Assembly: GCA_039566865.1 (NCBI GenBank)
Contig: CM076943.1
Coordinates: 43,346,663 to 43,410,662, forward strand
Length of the DNA stretch: 64,000 bases
Direction of reading: 5' to 3'
Source of the DNA: Aurelia coerulea
Lineage: Eukaryota; Cnidaria; Scyphozoa; Semaeostomeae; Ulmaridae
In this document: positions 34,545-44,816 of the stretch, in pieces
Layout of the letters: each line of letters begins with the position of its first letter
How positions within the stretch are numbered: position 1 is the stretch's first letter
Notes under the pieces: generated by a model
The model's input: the letters and a program-made list of their open reading frames with translations, nothing else
Told to the model about the DNA's origin: nothing
Databases searched by the model: none
Made by a program: the position numbers and the translations under genes

Positions 34545-35690
34545 TCCACAGGTAGGAATAAAATACTCCCGCCGATTTTTGGACGTGGCCCATAGCCGAA
34601 AACCTCAAAAGCCTCATTTTCACGGGCAAAGCAGATGGCGAATAAGCGAGGAATCATTGAAAACCCGTGCAGATTTTTCTAAGTTTTACCTACCTTCATA
34701 AAACGCAACCCAGGACAAAAAACTGCTCGAAATTTACGGATTTTTATTTGATAAATCTACTCTTCGGATGTTTGGGGTATGCAAGTTTGGATGCCGGTTG
34801 AAATATATCCAGGCTTGGCGGAGTTATGGCCTCTTCAATAGACAAAATCGGCTAAGGCTTGTCGATTTTTGTTTACGAAACTTCAAGCCAAGTGATAAAA
34901 GTTGATAAAAAATCTCTTTTGAATGTTATAACTTATTTTGCACCATGAAAACTTGTGCCATTAATGCAAAAAAGTAGTTTAATACAGAAAATTCACTTGG
35001 GTATTTCTATATGATTTGAAGTGCGTAAAGAAACCTGAGTAAATTTTATTCAATTCACGTAGATACCACAGGGTATTGAATCTTCTAGAAAAGAAACTAT
35101 TGCGGAAGGACAACAGCAAGAGCAGTAGACGATTACGCTAAAGATTGCGGCAGGGAACTTTTTACCAATTTGCATTGCGAATCTTTAACGATTCTATAGG
35201 AATTCGATTAAAGAACGCAATGCATCTTGGTAAAAAGTTCCTCGCCGCCATCTTTAGCGTAATCATCGCTATTGAAAGCGTAGAATTTTAGAGTTTTTGG
35301 GTCGTTCTTATAACAATCAGTATTCTTATCACTATTGTCTCTCGGCCAGAAGTTATATTTTTCATGGTTCAATGCCTCATCGGTTTCTATGTAAATTGAA
35401 GGGGCGCAATAACTCCTCGAATCTTGGAGATATTTTAACCAGCATCCAGACTTGCATACCCAACAATCTGGCAAAAATTGCGCGAAATTATCAAACAGTT
35501 TTTTGTCCTGGTTGCACTTTATGAAGGTAGGTAACATTAAAAAAAATCTTCACGGGTTTCTTTTGTCTTCTTCGCTCATTCGCCGTCTGATTGGTCCGTG
35601 AAAATGATGCTTTGGAGGTTTTCGGCCATGGGCAACGAGCAAAAATCAGCAGAAAAATTTGATTCCTATTCTTTCACAGGTAGCAATCGC
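34545..35690. mobile_element. Foldback element with ~280-bp arms
   Basis: The left arm (about 34545-34830) and right arm (about 35395-35690) are diverged inverted copies. 'cctaccttcataaa' on the left pairs with 'tttatgaaggtagg' on the right, and the same holds for 'ggacaaaaaactg' and 'ggttttcggc'-type words. A smaller palindromic element at 35126-35272 lies in the centre. There is no plausible coding frame; short frames in the two arms are mirror shadows of each other. 33967-34544 shows nothing recognised beyond a 'ctctgccctctgcc' run at 34126-34156. Confidence 0.65.
35126..35272. mobile_element. ~150-bp palindromic MITE (copy 1)
   Basis: Inverted ends read 'tagacgattacgctaaagat' and its near complement. 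The centre contains 'ttaacgattctataggaatt'. A second copy lies at 42913-43072. Non-coding, strong hairpin potential. Confidence 0.8.
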
Positions 35691-36459
35691 GGAAATACAC
35701 AATGCCTTGGATACAATTTGTTTTCAATCGTCTTGCTTGAATTATCTATGAGGGATTTCACAACGGCATTGAAGATGCGCAATGATCTCCCAAGGGAGGT
35801 ATACCTGCTATATCTCATTATGGGGAGGTTCTTAACTCAATGCCATATGGTGGCTATTGTTGCCCCCACCCTGCAACCAAACATTGATATGAAGTGCTTC
35901 CATCATTTAAACATGATTAACTAGCAGTATTATTAATTAGCAATCAGTGGAATGCGTTCAGAAAACTAAGACGGACCCTCTGGGGAAACGCAGTGCTTCC
36001 TGAAAAGATAGACCAGTAGCTATTGTTGATAGATATAATTTTTTTATTTTCAAACAATAGCCTTGTACATGTTAAATGTATACTTTAAACAGCTATTGAA
36101 TGAATTTAAAGAAAAAAACAAAACGTATCAATAAAGCAAGAAGGAACAGAGTAGATCATACAATATGACACAGTATGGCCATCAAACCTTTTCTTTTGTC
36201 GAAAGCTTCGTGCATTGAATTGGATGACGGCACTACGCTTCAAGTGGGACTGATAATCAAACTAACTGAAAATCCGGCCAAAATCGCCAAAAAAATGGCG
36301 CGACCAATCTGATTGCAGGATCTTCAACTTGTGATTTGATTCGTCGAGAGGAGGATCTTTTTGTAACCTATGCTTGCGAAAAATCGAGGACAAGATATGA
36401 TTCTGTTTTCCGGCGTTTTCCTGCTGATAAGCTTCTAGCCCGCGAAACTTTCAATAAAC

Positions 36460-36860
36460 ATGGCGGACAGTCTTGGCATAATTGAGAAGATTAAAGAACG
36501 ACATAAAATCACACTGAATGATTTCCAGAAAGCAGTCTACCCGAACAACCTTGATGGCAAAGATGTATTTGTATGTCTGGAAAGACTTGTTTTTGATTTT
36601 ATTTCGGAGCTGTTTTCGTTGAGAAATGGAGGACAGGACAGGAAGGAGGGATGGCCTAAACGTGAAGAAAATGACAATCATTTGTGTAACTCTCATTATT
36701 TTGCCTCTATCAAGTTTGATGCTGGAGCAAGCAAGTAGGCTGGTTGATTTAGGCATTGATGCAAAGTTTATCGGTAAATTACAATCTGACCATGTTGTCA
36801 AAGAATCTGTTGTACAGGAAAAGGTGGAGCTGCTACTTGTAACCCCGAAGCGAAGGTAAT
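36460..36860 (+). pseudogene. RecQ-like DNA helicase N-terminal relic
   Basis: From ATG 36460 the frame reads IIEKIKERHKITLNDFQ...GKDVFVC, the region just before the Walker A motif in RecQ-like helicases common in invertebrate genomes. The Walker A segment itself is missing, because the frame jumps straight to LVFDFISEL. After about 36625 the homology moves to another frame: SLMLEQASRLVDLGIDAKFIG, then VELLLVTP up to about 36850, matching the 'SPLISLM...' and 'VTPE' motifs downstream. It therefore has an internal deletion plus a frameshift and cannot be an active ATPase. Identification is from motif memory. Whether it belonged to a transposon or a host gene is not known. Confidence 0.55.
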
Positions 36861-36944
36861 TTTTGATTCTGGATGACAGAAAATGTACACTTCAGCTCAA
36901 TACAAGAATGGAATTAACACTGTTGTTATGGCATACACTTATGC

Positions 36945-37262
36945 CCCAAGGTGGGGGGGGGGGGGGGGGGCTCTCTCGGCCATACACATTCAGAATATCG
37001 TCAGTCCAAAAACATTTATTTCAGGCAACCCAAAAATATCAGTTTAGCCTTTGACATCTGTAAATGAACATAACATATTCTGAAACAAGGCAGATTCAGG
37101 TAGGGATTGCCTTCAATTTGGACTTTTATGCCAAAAATATCATGGCCATAATTTCAGTATACTTGAACCCCAAAAATATCACTTTTTGGAATATTCTAAC
37201 TCAAAAATATTGGACTTACCCCTCCGTCTGTGTATGTGCCGAGTGTACCCCTGGGCTTACGC
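36945..37262. mobile_element. Non-autonomous element with 'cccaggggg' ends (copy 1)
   Basis: A non-coding block starting 'atgccccaaggtggggg', with a G-run, and ending 'gagtgtacccctgggc'. Interior words 'caacccaaaaatatcagttt', 'ggattgcctt' and 'aatattctaactcaaaaata' recur in the same order in the insertion at 49034-49373, identifying one family. The left terminus is degraded. Confidence 0.6.
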
Positions 37263-37689
37263 CTTACTGTAATATCTTCTACTTCTACTTCTACGAATTT
37301 AATCAACTACTTCAATACTGAAGGCTCTGTTGATGTAAAGAAAAACAAAAACGAGCAAACAAAAAATAAACAAAAAAAACAATTAAATAAAATAAAAGAA
37401 AATAAGACGAAAAATAAACGAAAAATTTATTTATTATTTCCTCGAAAAGAAAGAATATGATAAATAAGTTAAGTAACAGAGCAGCAATTCCGTGACTAAG
37501 GTAGTATTTATTAAATGTTGATATTTTACCCTATGAATTTTTACCCTATGGAATCAAACTGCACTGCAACCGTACCTATTTATCTGTTACTGGTTTCTTT
37601 ACGATTTTTTTTTAATTTCTTTCTTTTTTTTAATTTTTTTTTGCCTTTTTTACATTAAGTTCTTCTTTTTTATTTACTTATACTAAATT

Positions 37690-38365
37690 GCGTTTTTAAA
37701 AGAATTGATTGTTTTTGAGTCTATCACTGATTATGGTAGCATATTCCACGCTTGAATTGTGCGGGGAAAGAACGAAAAGTTATAATAATCTGGTCCAGTT
37801 CCTGGGACTTGATATGCTTGGACGTGGCTATGTCTTGACTTCCTGAAAGATGGTTTCATGTATTTATCTTTATCAACTGCTACCATTCCATGATGGATTT
37901 TGTAAAACATTGCAAGTCTCTGTTTTGTTCTCCTTTCTTCCAGGGTTTCCCATTTCAGTTCTGAAAGCATATCTGTAACACTCGCGAATCTATCATGTCT
38001 ATTTAGGACGTAACGAGCTGCTCTTCTTTGTACCATTTCAAGCATGTGGATGTTCTTTTTTGTGTATGGACCCCATACCGTTGTAGCATATTCAACAACT
38101 GGTCTTACAATTGCTTTGTAGGCTTTTGATTTCAATTGAGGCGAGTTTATGCGAAAATTCCTTTTGAGAAAATTAAGGGATCTTTTGCCTTTGCTGGCAG
38201 TGTGTCTGATATGTTGATTCCAGCTTAGATCCTTTGATAGTGTTACTCCTAGGTATTTGGCAGAGCTTACATGGCATAGACTTTCCCCATGGAGGGTGTA
38301 ATCGTATATCATTGGTGACCTGCTTCTTGTTATGGTAAAAATTTGACATTTCTCTGGCTGGAATT
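37690..38365 (-). pseudogene. CR1/L2-type reverse transcriptase, C-terminal part
   Basis: The minus-strand frame from 38365 down carries KFQPEKCQIFTITRS, then YLGVTLSKDLSWNQHI, then KAYKAIVRPVVEYATTVWGPY, then MVQRRAARYVL and a FYKIHHGM segment, the order seen at the C-terminus of CR1/L2/jockey-group reverse transcriptases. The palm with its catalytic aspartates is absent. A TAA at 37731-37733 breaks the frame shortly before the expected end; related residues (SVIDSKTINSFKNAI) continue to about 37690. A/T-rich low-complexity sequence follows on the 3' side. The upstream end abuts the gypsy 5' LTR at 38366, and the rest of the domain is not found beyond the LTR element. Confidence 0.75.
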
Positions 38366-38535
38366 TTTAGACATTAGTATTATTAGTTATATTACGTACG
38401 CGCCCATGCGGAGGAGCGCGTGTTGTTGTTGCGAGTTAGAATCTCGTGGTGTTAGATTTGTAGGCCATGTTATGTTCCGTTGTCGAAGATTCGTCTCGTC
38501 TTTGATCGAATCTATGGAGCCCCCAAGTATTAACA
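38366..38535 (+). repeat. 5' LTR of gypsy element (slightly truncated)
   Basis: Begins at 'tttagacatt', directly after reverse-transcriptase-derived sequence, and ends 'caagtattaaca'. Compared with the 3' LTR, the TG start and following bases are missing. 'gtggccacgaggat' follows immediately, in the position of a tRNA primer-binding site. Confidence 0.88.
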
Positions 38536-38553
38536 GTGGCCACGAGGATTAAA
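38536..38553 (+). promoter_or_regulatory. Putative primer-binding site
   Basis: 'gtggccacgaggattaaa' lies directly after the 5' LTR, as expected for the tRNA-complementary primer site; similar 'tggc..acgaggat' words follow the LTR in other gypsy elements. The tRNA was not identified. Confidence 0.45.
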
Positions 38554-38569
38554 ACAAGTCTCTTCAAGA

Positions 38570-39368
38570 ATGGCTGTAAACCTACAACCAGTTCCCGAAT
38601 TTGTTCCAGACGCAGATATCGGTGCAAGCCTCGCAACAAGATGGAGACTTTGGTTGCAAGATTTCAACACGTTTATCTTGGCCAGTGGCATCAGGGATGC
38701 CAAGAGGAAGAAAGCTTTATTATTGTATCAAGCAGGTCCTAGAATTAGGGAGATTTTTGCTCAGTTAACTGACACAGGTGAAAAAGATGACTTCGACCTT
38801 GCTCAGCAAGAGTTATCTGATTATTTCGAGCCTCAGAAGAATAAACGGTACGAAGTTTATCGCTTTCGTGAAACGAAACAAGGAGAAAGGGAAACTCTCG
38901 ATAACTTTCACACAAGATTGAGGAACATGTCAAAAACATGTGAATTTGCAGATGAAACATTCGAAATAGAAGAGCAAATAATTATTGGGGGACGCTCATC
39001 CAGAATTAGGAAAAGAGCTCTTCGAGATCCAGAGTATTCGCTTAAAGATATGCTTATAGATTGAAGGCGCGATGAAAGCAGCTCGTATCAAGCCAAGGAC
39101 ATTGAGTCCAAGGAGGAAACAGCAGAAACAACACATCGTTTTACAGCAAAACAGAGTGATCGCGCACAGTGTGGTAACTGTGGAAGGAAAGTTCCACATA
39201 AGGGACCCTGCCCAGCCAAAGGGAAAACCTGTAGAAACTGCAACAAGCCAAATCACTTTGCAACAGTATGCAGAAGCTCTAAGCCTTTTTCAAAGCCAAG
39301 GCAACCACAGAAAGCCAATAATTCAACTGCAATTAGACCACTTCAGCATGAAAATGACACAAGTGAGG
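38570..39368 (+). pseudogene. Gypsy gag-like region with zinc knuckles, broken by in-frame TGA
   Basis: The frame opens at 38570. Its first 164 codons look like a retrotransposon capsid segment (WRLWLQDFNTFI, then FDLAQQELSDYF, then RFRETKQGERETLDNF). TGA at 39062-39064 stops it, but the same frame is open afterwards and includes cysteine-histidine knuckles (CGNCGRKVPHKGPC and CRNCNKPNHFATVC) before the protease. The second group fits C-x2-C-x4-H-x4-C. The stop could be a simple nonsense mutation or, less likely, a suppressible gag terminator as in some retroelements. Downstream pol shares the frame, so no frameshift signal is needed. Confidence 0.75.
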
Positions 39369-39376
39369 ATGAATAT

Positions 39377-40711
39377 ATGTATACAGTTGGTCATAGGAAA
39401 CCCAATCCATCCAAGGAAAGCCCTAAAGTAAATGTTATGGTTGGTGAACACCAATTTGCTATGATTGTTGACACAGGCTCAACAATAAATGTTATTGACA
39501 AAAACACTTTTGATAACATGAAAGGCATCAAATTGCAGCAGACAAAAGTTAAAGCATATCCGTGCAATACAACACAACCAGTTCAATTCATTGGGAAATT
39601 TGAAGCACTTGTAAAGACAAAGTCTCGGTATGCTGTTGCCACGTTCTTTGTTCTAAAACAAGAGGACAGTGGATGTTTATTATCCGCAGCTACGGCACAG
39701 GAAATGGGAATAATAACCTTGAAGCTGAATAAGATCACAACAGAAACTCCTGAGAAAACCGCCCAGGCACAGATTAAAAGTAAAGATCCAGAGATAAATG
39801 ACATCTTACAGGACTATCAAGAAGTGTTTACTGGCGTAGGGAAATTGAAAGGTTATTCTGTTAAACTCAATATTGATGAAAAAGCAATTCCACATGCACA
39901 ACCGCAAAGAAGAGTTCCATTTCATATTCGTAAAAAAGTAAAAGCCGCTGTGAAGGAGCTGGAGCAAGAAGGCATCATTGAACCCGTTCCAGAGGATTCT
40001 CCTGCGCAGTGGGTATCACCAATTGTTGCTGTACCAAAGAAGGATGATACAGTTCGTCTCTGTGTTGACACGAGAATGCCTAATAAAGCAATTAAACGAG
40101 TCCGGCACCCCATACCGACAGTAAACGACATCAGTGTGGAGCTGAACGGTACCAAATATTTCAGCAAGCTGGATCTAGCACAGGCATACCACCAGTTGCC
40201 TTTACACGAAGACAGTCGTTACATAACAACATTCAACACTCATTTAGGATTATATCGCTATACACAATTGAATTACCGCACTAATGCTGCCATGGAGATT
40301 TTCCAGCACGTGTTACAGCAAAATTTACAAGGTATAGCTGGCGTTCTAAACTTAGCAGATGACATATTCGTTTTTGGGAAAACGCGTGAAGAGCACGATG
40401 CAGCTTTAAAGAACTGTTTAGAACGATTGAAAGACAGAGGATTGACTCTAAATCCAAAGAAATGTACGTTTTTACAACCGTCAATTAATTTCTTCGGACA
40501 AATCTTTTCACAACAAGGGACACGCCCAGACCCAAAACGCGTTGAAGATCTCGAAAATGCATCAGTACCAGTCAACGCCAAAGAGGTTCGCAGTCTATTA
40601 GGAATGGCTAACTACAGTGCGAAATATATTCCGAATTACGCTACGATTACAGCGCCATTACGCGAACTTACAAAGAAAAATGTAACCTTTGTGTGGAAAG
40701 AGAATCACTAA
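39377..40711 (+). pseudogene. Gypsy pol: protease and reverse transcriptase, ended by TAA
   Basis: In frame with gag. An aspartic protease motif, MIVDTGSTINVI (DTG codons 39470-39478), is followed after about 130 residues by a reverse transcriptase: LCVDTRMPNKAIKR, KYFSKLDLAQAYHQLPL, and the catalytic ADD at 40355-40363 within LNLADDIFVFGKT. The thumb region RSLLGMANYSAKYIPNYA follows. TAA at 40709-40711 cuts the frame between reverse transcriptase and RNase H; the same frame is open beyond it. The catalytic aspartates are intact. Confidence 0.85.
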
Positions 40712-41746
40712 GAAGCCTTCACGAAGTTGAATCAAGCACTTAGTGAAGCACCCGCGATGGCTTATTTTGATGTGAACAGGGACACATTTGTAACAGTAGA
40801 TGCAAGTCCGGTTGGCATCTCTGCAATTTTAACCCAGTCAAAATCAGGATCTGACGAATACACGGTAATCGCTTATGCTAGCAGAGCCCTTTCTAATGTT
40901 GAAAAGAGATATTCACAGACGGAGAAAGAAGCGTTAAGTATCATCTGGGGTGTTGAACACTTCCATTTGTTCCTATACGGAAAAGAATTCACATTAATCA
41001 CTGACGATAAGCCATTAGAGGTGATTTACGGGAGTGCCACATCCAAACCATCGGCAAGGATAGAACGGTGGGTTCTCAGATTACAACCATACGCGTTCAA
41101 GATTCAATACCGAAGCGGTAGCGAAAACGCAGCGGATTATTTGTCACGGCATCCGTTCAAGAAAGGAGAGAAGCAACAAGAGAAGCTAGCAGATGAATAC
41201 GTAAATTTCCTGACGCGTCATTCGGTACCAAAAGCAATGACATTAGAAGAGAGACCACGTGAAACCAAGTCTGATACCACATTACAAAGATTGCACGCAG
41301 CAATACGTTTAAACATGTGGGACACCGATTGCCTAAAGCCATACCGTTGCATTAAAGATGAGCTTACAGTCGGATCACAAGGAGTTTTACTTAGAGGAAC
41401 ACGTATAATCATACCGTCATCGCTTCATCAACGAGCAATAGACATTGCCCATGAAAACCACCAAGGTTTATCCAAGACAAAAGCACTACTTCGAGAAAAG
41501 GTGTGGTTCCCCGGTATTGATGAGCTTGCGCAAAAGACACTTCAATCATGTATTGCATGCCAAGCAGTCGGCAGACCAGCACCACCTGAACCATTGCATC
41601 TACAAGACATGCCTAAAGGACCCTGGGAGAAAATTCATATCGATTTTTACGGACCTTTGCCGTCAGGGGACTACTTGCTTGTCGTAATAGATCGTTACTC
41701 TCGTTTTCCTGAAGTTGAGATTGTCAGAAGCACAAAAGCATCGTGA
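40712..41746 (+). pseudogene. Gypsy pol: RNase H and integrase N-terminal half
   Basis: Continues in the frame of the upstream pol. An RNase H domain (VDASPVGISAILTQ, then YSQTEKEALSIIWGVEHF, then ITDDKPL) is followed by the integrase HHCC zinc module (IAHENHQG...CIACQA) and the start of the catalytic core with the first acidic residue in KIHIDFYGPLP. The frame ends at a TGA at 41744-41746 after STKAS. Core homology continues in a different frame, so a frameshift at about 41743 breaks the integrase. Confidence 0.82.
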
Positions 41747-42579
41747 TTCCTAAATTGGATAAGATTTTCTCAGTACATGGTATTCCAGAAACTGTGAAGA
41801 CGGACAATGGACCACCATTCTCAGGCGATGATTTTGATCGATACCTTAGAGCGCTTGGTATTGTGTATGAACCATCTACACCATGTTGGCCTCAGGCAAA
41901 CGGAGAAGTCGAACATTTCAATCAGCCATTAGGCAAAGCATTGCAGACAGCAGTTACGGAAGGAAAAGTGTGGAGGCAAGAACTTTATCGTTTCCTGTTA
42001 CAGTACCGCATTACCCCGCATAGTACCACAAAGGTAGCGCCATGTGAACTTATGTTCAATCGATCGGTGCGAGGTAAACTTCCATCTCTCGAAAAGAAAC
42101 GTGTTTTGAACAAGCACAAAGAAGCTCGTGAAAATGAACTAAAGAGTCAGAGTTACAATAAGGAGTACGCAGACAAACGAAGACATGCGAAAGAGAGTAC
42201 AATTGATATTGGAGATACAGTTCTGGTGAAACAAATCAAGCAGAACAAGTTGACAACCAGGTTCAATAAAACACCTTACCTTGTCATAAATCGAAAAGGC
42301 ACGAAAGTAACAGCCGAAAACTCCAAGCATCGTATTACCAGAAACGTTTCACATTTCAAAAGAGTAAACGCAAGTGTAAAGCGGCAAATAGACAGCTCTG
42401 ATAGTGATTCTGATGATGAGCAAAGTTTTAGACACGAGAATGAGCACGAACACGTTATTGAGCACGAACACGAACACGCAAATGATCGAGGAAACGTGAA
42501 CGTTAGACATGAGAGACCATTAAGAACACGTCAAGCGCCAATTCGTTACGGAAATCCGATTCCGTTGGAAGTACTTTAG
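41743..42579 (+). pseudogene. Gypsy pol: integrase core remainder and C-terminal tail
   Basis: In a shifted frame relative to RNase H this part carries the second and third catalytic acids of the integrase, D in VKTDNGPPFS and E in QANGEVEHFNQ. It then has YRITPHSTTKVAP, the C-terminal DTVLVKQIKQNKLTT...HFKRV module, and a His/Glu-rich HEHEHEHAND repeat near the end, which is unusual. Detached from the first aspartate by the frameshift, it would not give an active enzyme. Confidence 0.82.
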
Positions 42580-42610
42580 ACTGTACACACTCTCGCCAGG
42601 ACTTTAGTTT

Positions 42611-42622
42611 TAAAAGGGGGAG
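42611..42622 (+). promoter_or_regulatory. Polypurine tract
   Basis: 'aaaagggggag' directly before the TG of the 3' LTR is in the position and composition of the plus-strand priming tract. Confidence 0.75.
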
Positions 42623-42802
42623 TGATGTAATATTTAGACATTAGTATTATTAGTTATATTACGTACGCGCCCATGCGGAGGAGCGCGTGTTGTTGTTGCG
42701 AGTTAGAATCTCGTGGTGTTAGATTTGTAGGCCATGTTACGTTCTGTTGTCGAAGATTCGTCTCGTCTTTGATCGAATCTATGGAGCCCCCAAGTATTAA
42801 CA
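42623..42802 (+). repeat. 3' LTR of gypsy element
   Basis: Starts TGATGTAATA after the polypurine tract and ends TTAACA, giving canonical TG...CA ends. About 180 bp. Matches the 5' LTR except two substitutions near 42740-42747 and the extra 5' bases. Confidence 0.9.
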
Positions 42803-42837
42803 CTTACTACTAACACAATTACCATTACCATCTGCTT

Positions 42838-43345
42838 TTGGACCCAGGGGAGGGCACTTCACTGTTGGGTGATAAAAAGGGGTGTGCGCTCCAAGAATTT
42901 CTGTTATGACCCAATAGACGATCACGCTAAAGATGGTGGCGAGGAAATTTTTAACCAAGATGCAATGCGTTCTAATTACGAATCTTTAACAATTCTATAG
43001 GAATCCGATTAAAGAGCGCAATGCATCTCGGTAAAAACTTCCTCATCGCCATCTTTAGCGTAATCGTCTATTCCAGAATAAAGGTGGGATTTTGAGACCC
43101 TATCCCAAAATATGGATGTGGTTCCTGACACCTGTTTTACAACAAATCAATTATAAGATTGTTGTTTATCCTAAACAATAAACATGAGCATTCTCAATCT
43201 AGCAAAATTTAGACCCCAATCCCAGAATATTTTTATGAAAACTAAATCCCATTCCCAGAATTTTCGTGCCAAGAACCATCCCAAAACTGGCACACATCCC
43301 GGTATGATTTGATGATGAAGTATGCCCTCCCCCCCCCTCCGGGTT
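42838..43345. mobile_element. Non-autonomous element with 'ccaggggagggcac' end, carrying a MITE
   Basis: The left end 'cccaggggagggcacttcac' pairs loosely with the right end 'tgaagtatgccctccccccc' (inverse). Internal words such as 'gattttgagaccctatccc' suggest a family of elements with 'cccagggg' ends like those at 36945 and 49034. The palindromic MITE at 42913-43072 sits inside it. Boundaries are approximate. Confidence 0.5.
42913..43072. mobile_element. ~160-bp palindromic MITE (copy 2)
   Basis: Starts 'aatagacgatcacgctaaag' and ends with the near complement 'tagcgtaatcgtctatt'. Same family as 35126-35272, sharing 'ctttaacaattctatagga'-type central sequence and 'gcaatgcatct' in the right half. 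Confidence 0.8.
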
Positions 43346-43383
43346 TTTGGATGAGCAAAAATTATCTCTTTTCCGGACAAAGG

Positions 43384-43561
43384 CATTTTGAAAACGGTGA
43401 AAAATGTGACGGATAGGCCTCCTGTTCACGCGAAAACGACACATTTTTTGCCTGCAGATCTTGAAAACGGTAGATTTTGAAAACGGAACTCTTTGAAACG
43501 GTATCGTGTGAACGCTAGCTCAAATTTGGCTACCGTCACATATTTCACCGTTTTCAAAATG
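43384..43561. repeat. Inverted repeat with 'gttttcaaaatg' arms
   Basis: 'cattttgaaaacggtgaaaa' at 43384 is the inverse of 'ttttcaccgttttcaaaatg'-like sequence ending at 43561, with 'gtgacgg'/'ccgtcac' continuing the arms. 'gaaaacgg' words recur inside. Likely a small foldback element. Confidence 0.65.
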
Positions 43562-44097
43562 TGCCGGCATCGTGTGAACGCACTCTAAAGCCCTGGCAAA
43601 ACGACTGGACTTTTGCACCGAACATTCACTGGACATTGCTAGCAATGCTCAGAGTCTGAACATCAAGAAAATTTAGGTTATGGCAAAACGACTGAACATT
43701 GTCCAGTGAACATTTGCTGGGCAACAGAAATGCGCCAAGTTTTTTGGATCGAGAATTCAGTTTGAGAAGTTTTGGGCATACTCGACAGAGCACCAGGGAG
43801 CTAGAAATATTCTTTTGATTTTGTTTGTGGCTTTATTCACGTCGTTCTTTCTGCCATCAAAATTCTGACATTAAGGTAACTCTGCTTTCCGCTCTAGTGC
43901 ACAACGAGATGTCGTTTCGCAAAACCACTCTCCTCAGAAAACAGTTAATTTCTCCAATATTATTCGGTCTATCGAAAAGCGGTAAAAAGGATGTTGTTCT
44001 GTATAATCTGGGCAATCGAAAGATGCATAAATCGCAATTTTTTTTTTGTCAACCCTGGCTTCGCAAATCCTTGCTCAAATCTTTTTGCTGATTTCAG

Positions 44098-44816
44098 AAG
44101 AGTGGATTTACCTCCAAAACTACTCGAAAAAGTTTCGATTTTTTTCGCTCCATCATTAGCTAAGTAGTTCATCTACAACTTTGCCAAATCTGATTGAAAA
44201 AGTTAGGCTAGATTTCCTGCAATCGAATTTTACATTTCTGTTTACTTTTCGACATCGAAGGGGAAAAGCGTTGGTCAACAGTTTAGCCCACGCAGAACGA
44301 TTTGAACGCCCGTAGAATGTTTTTACAAAAAAATTAGTTCTTGATCTAAGATCTATGCTCATTGTGGACTCTAAAAAGAAATTGATAATCTGTGAATGCT
44401 TACGAAAGTCTCGAAAGACACACAAAGCATGGTTTCGTGAAGTTGCTAGTAAAAATCAGTAATTTTTAATCAATAGATGCAAATGATACTTTTACAAGCG
44501 CACTAAGGATGTCTTTTGAGACCTGCGTATGGTTTTCCCAAAACATGACGTTCTTTTGTTTGCCAATGGAAAAACTTCTGAAAGTTACTTCAAGCCTGAG
44601 CTTTTGCAAGCGTGCTTCATAGCATGGTAATCTGTTGACCATTGTTTCTCCATTTCACTGTCGAAAAGTAAACAGAAATATGAAATTCGATTGTAGGAAA
44701 TCTAGCCTAGCTTTTTCAATCAGACTTGGCAAAGTTGTAGATCAACAACCTAGCTAAAGATGGAACGAAAAAAAATCGAACAATTTTCGAGTAGTTGATT
44801 ACAAAGTCCACTTTGT
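44098..44816. mobile_element. Foldback element with ~185-bp arms
   Basis: Left arm 44098-44282 and right arm 44633-44816 are inverted copies: 'ctacaactttgcca' and its complement, 'ttgaaaaagttaggctagat', and 'gtttacttttcgaca' all pair. The loop of about 350 bp is unrelated. Short coding predictions in the arms are mirror images and not genes. A 23-bp word, starting 'gtaactctgctttccgctct' at 43876 just outside the element, also occurs at 1241. Confidence 0.75.

Larger units (their letters stand above)
38366..42802 (+). mobile_element. Ty3/gypsy-type LTR retrotransposon, recent but defective
   Basis: LTRs at 38366-38535 and 42623-42802 enclose gag, protease, reverse transcriptase, RNase H and integrase in the gypsy order. 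By eye the two LTRs differ at only two of about 170 shared positions, implying recent insertion. The main reading frame has three lesions: TGA at 39062-39064, TAA at 40709-40711 and a frameshift near 41743. The 5' LTR lacks about the first 12 bases present in the 3' copy, and no target duplication is visible. No envelope gene is present. Confidence 0.9.
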
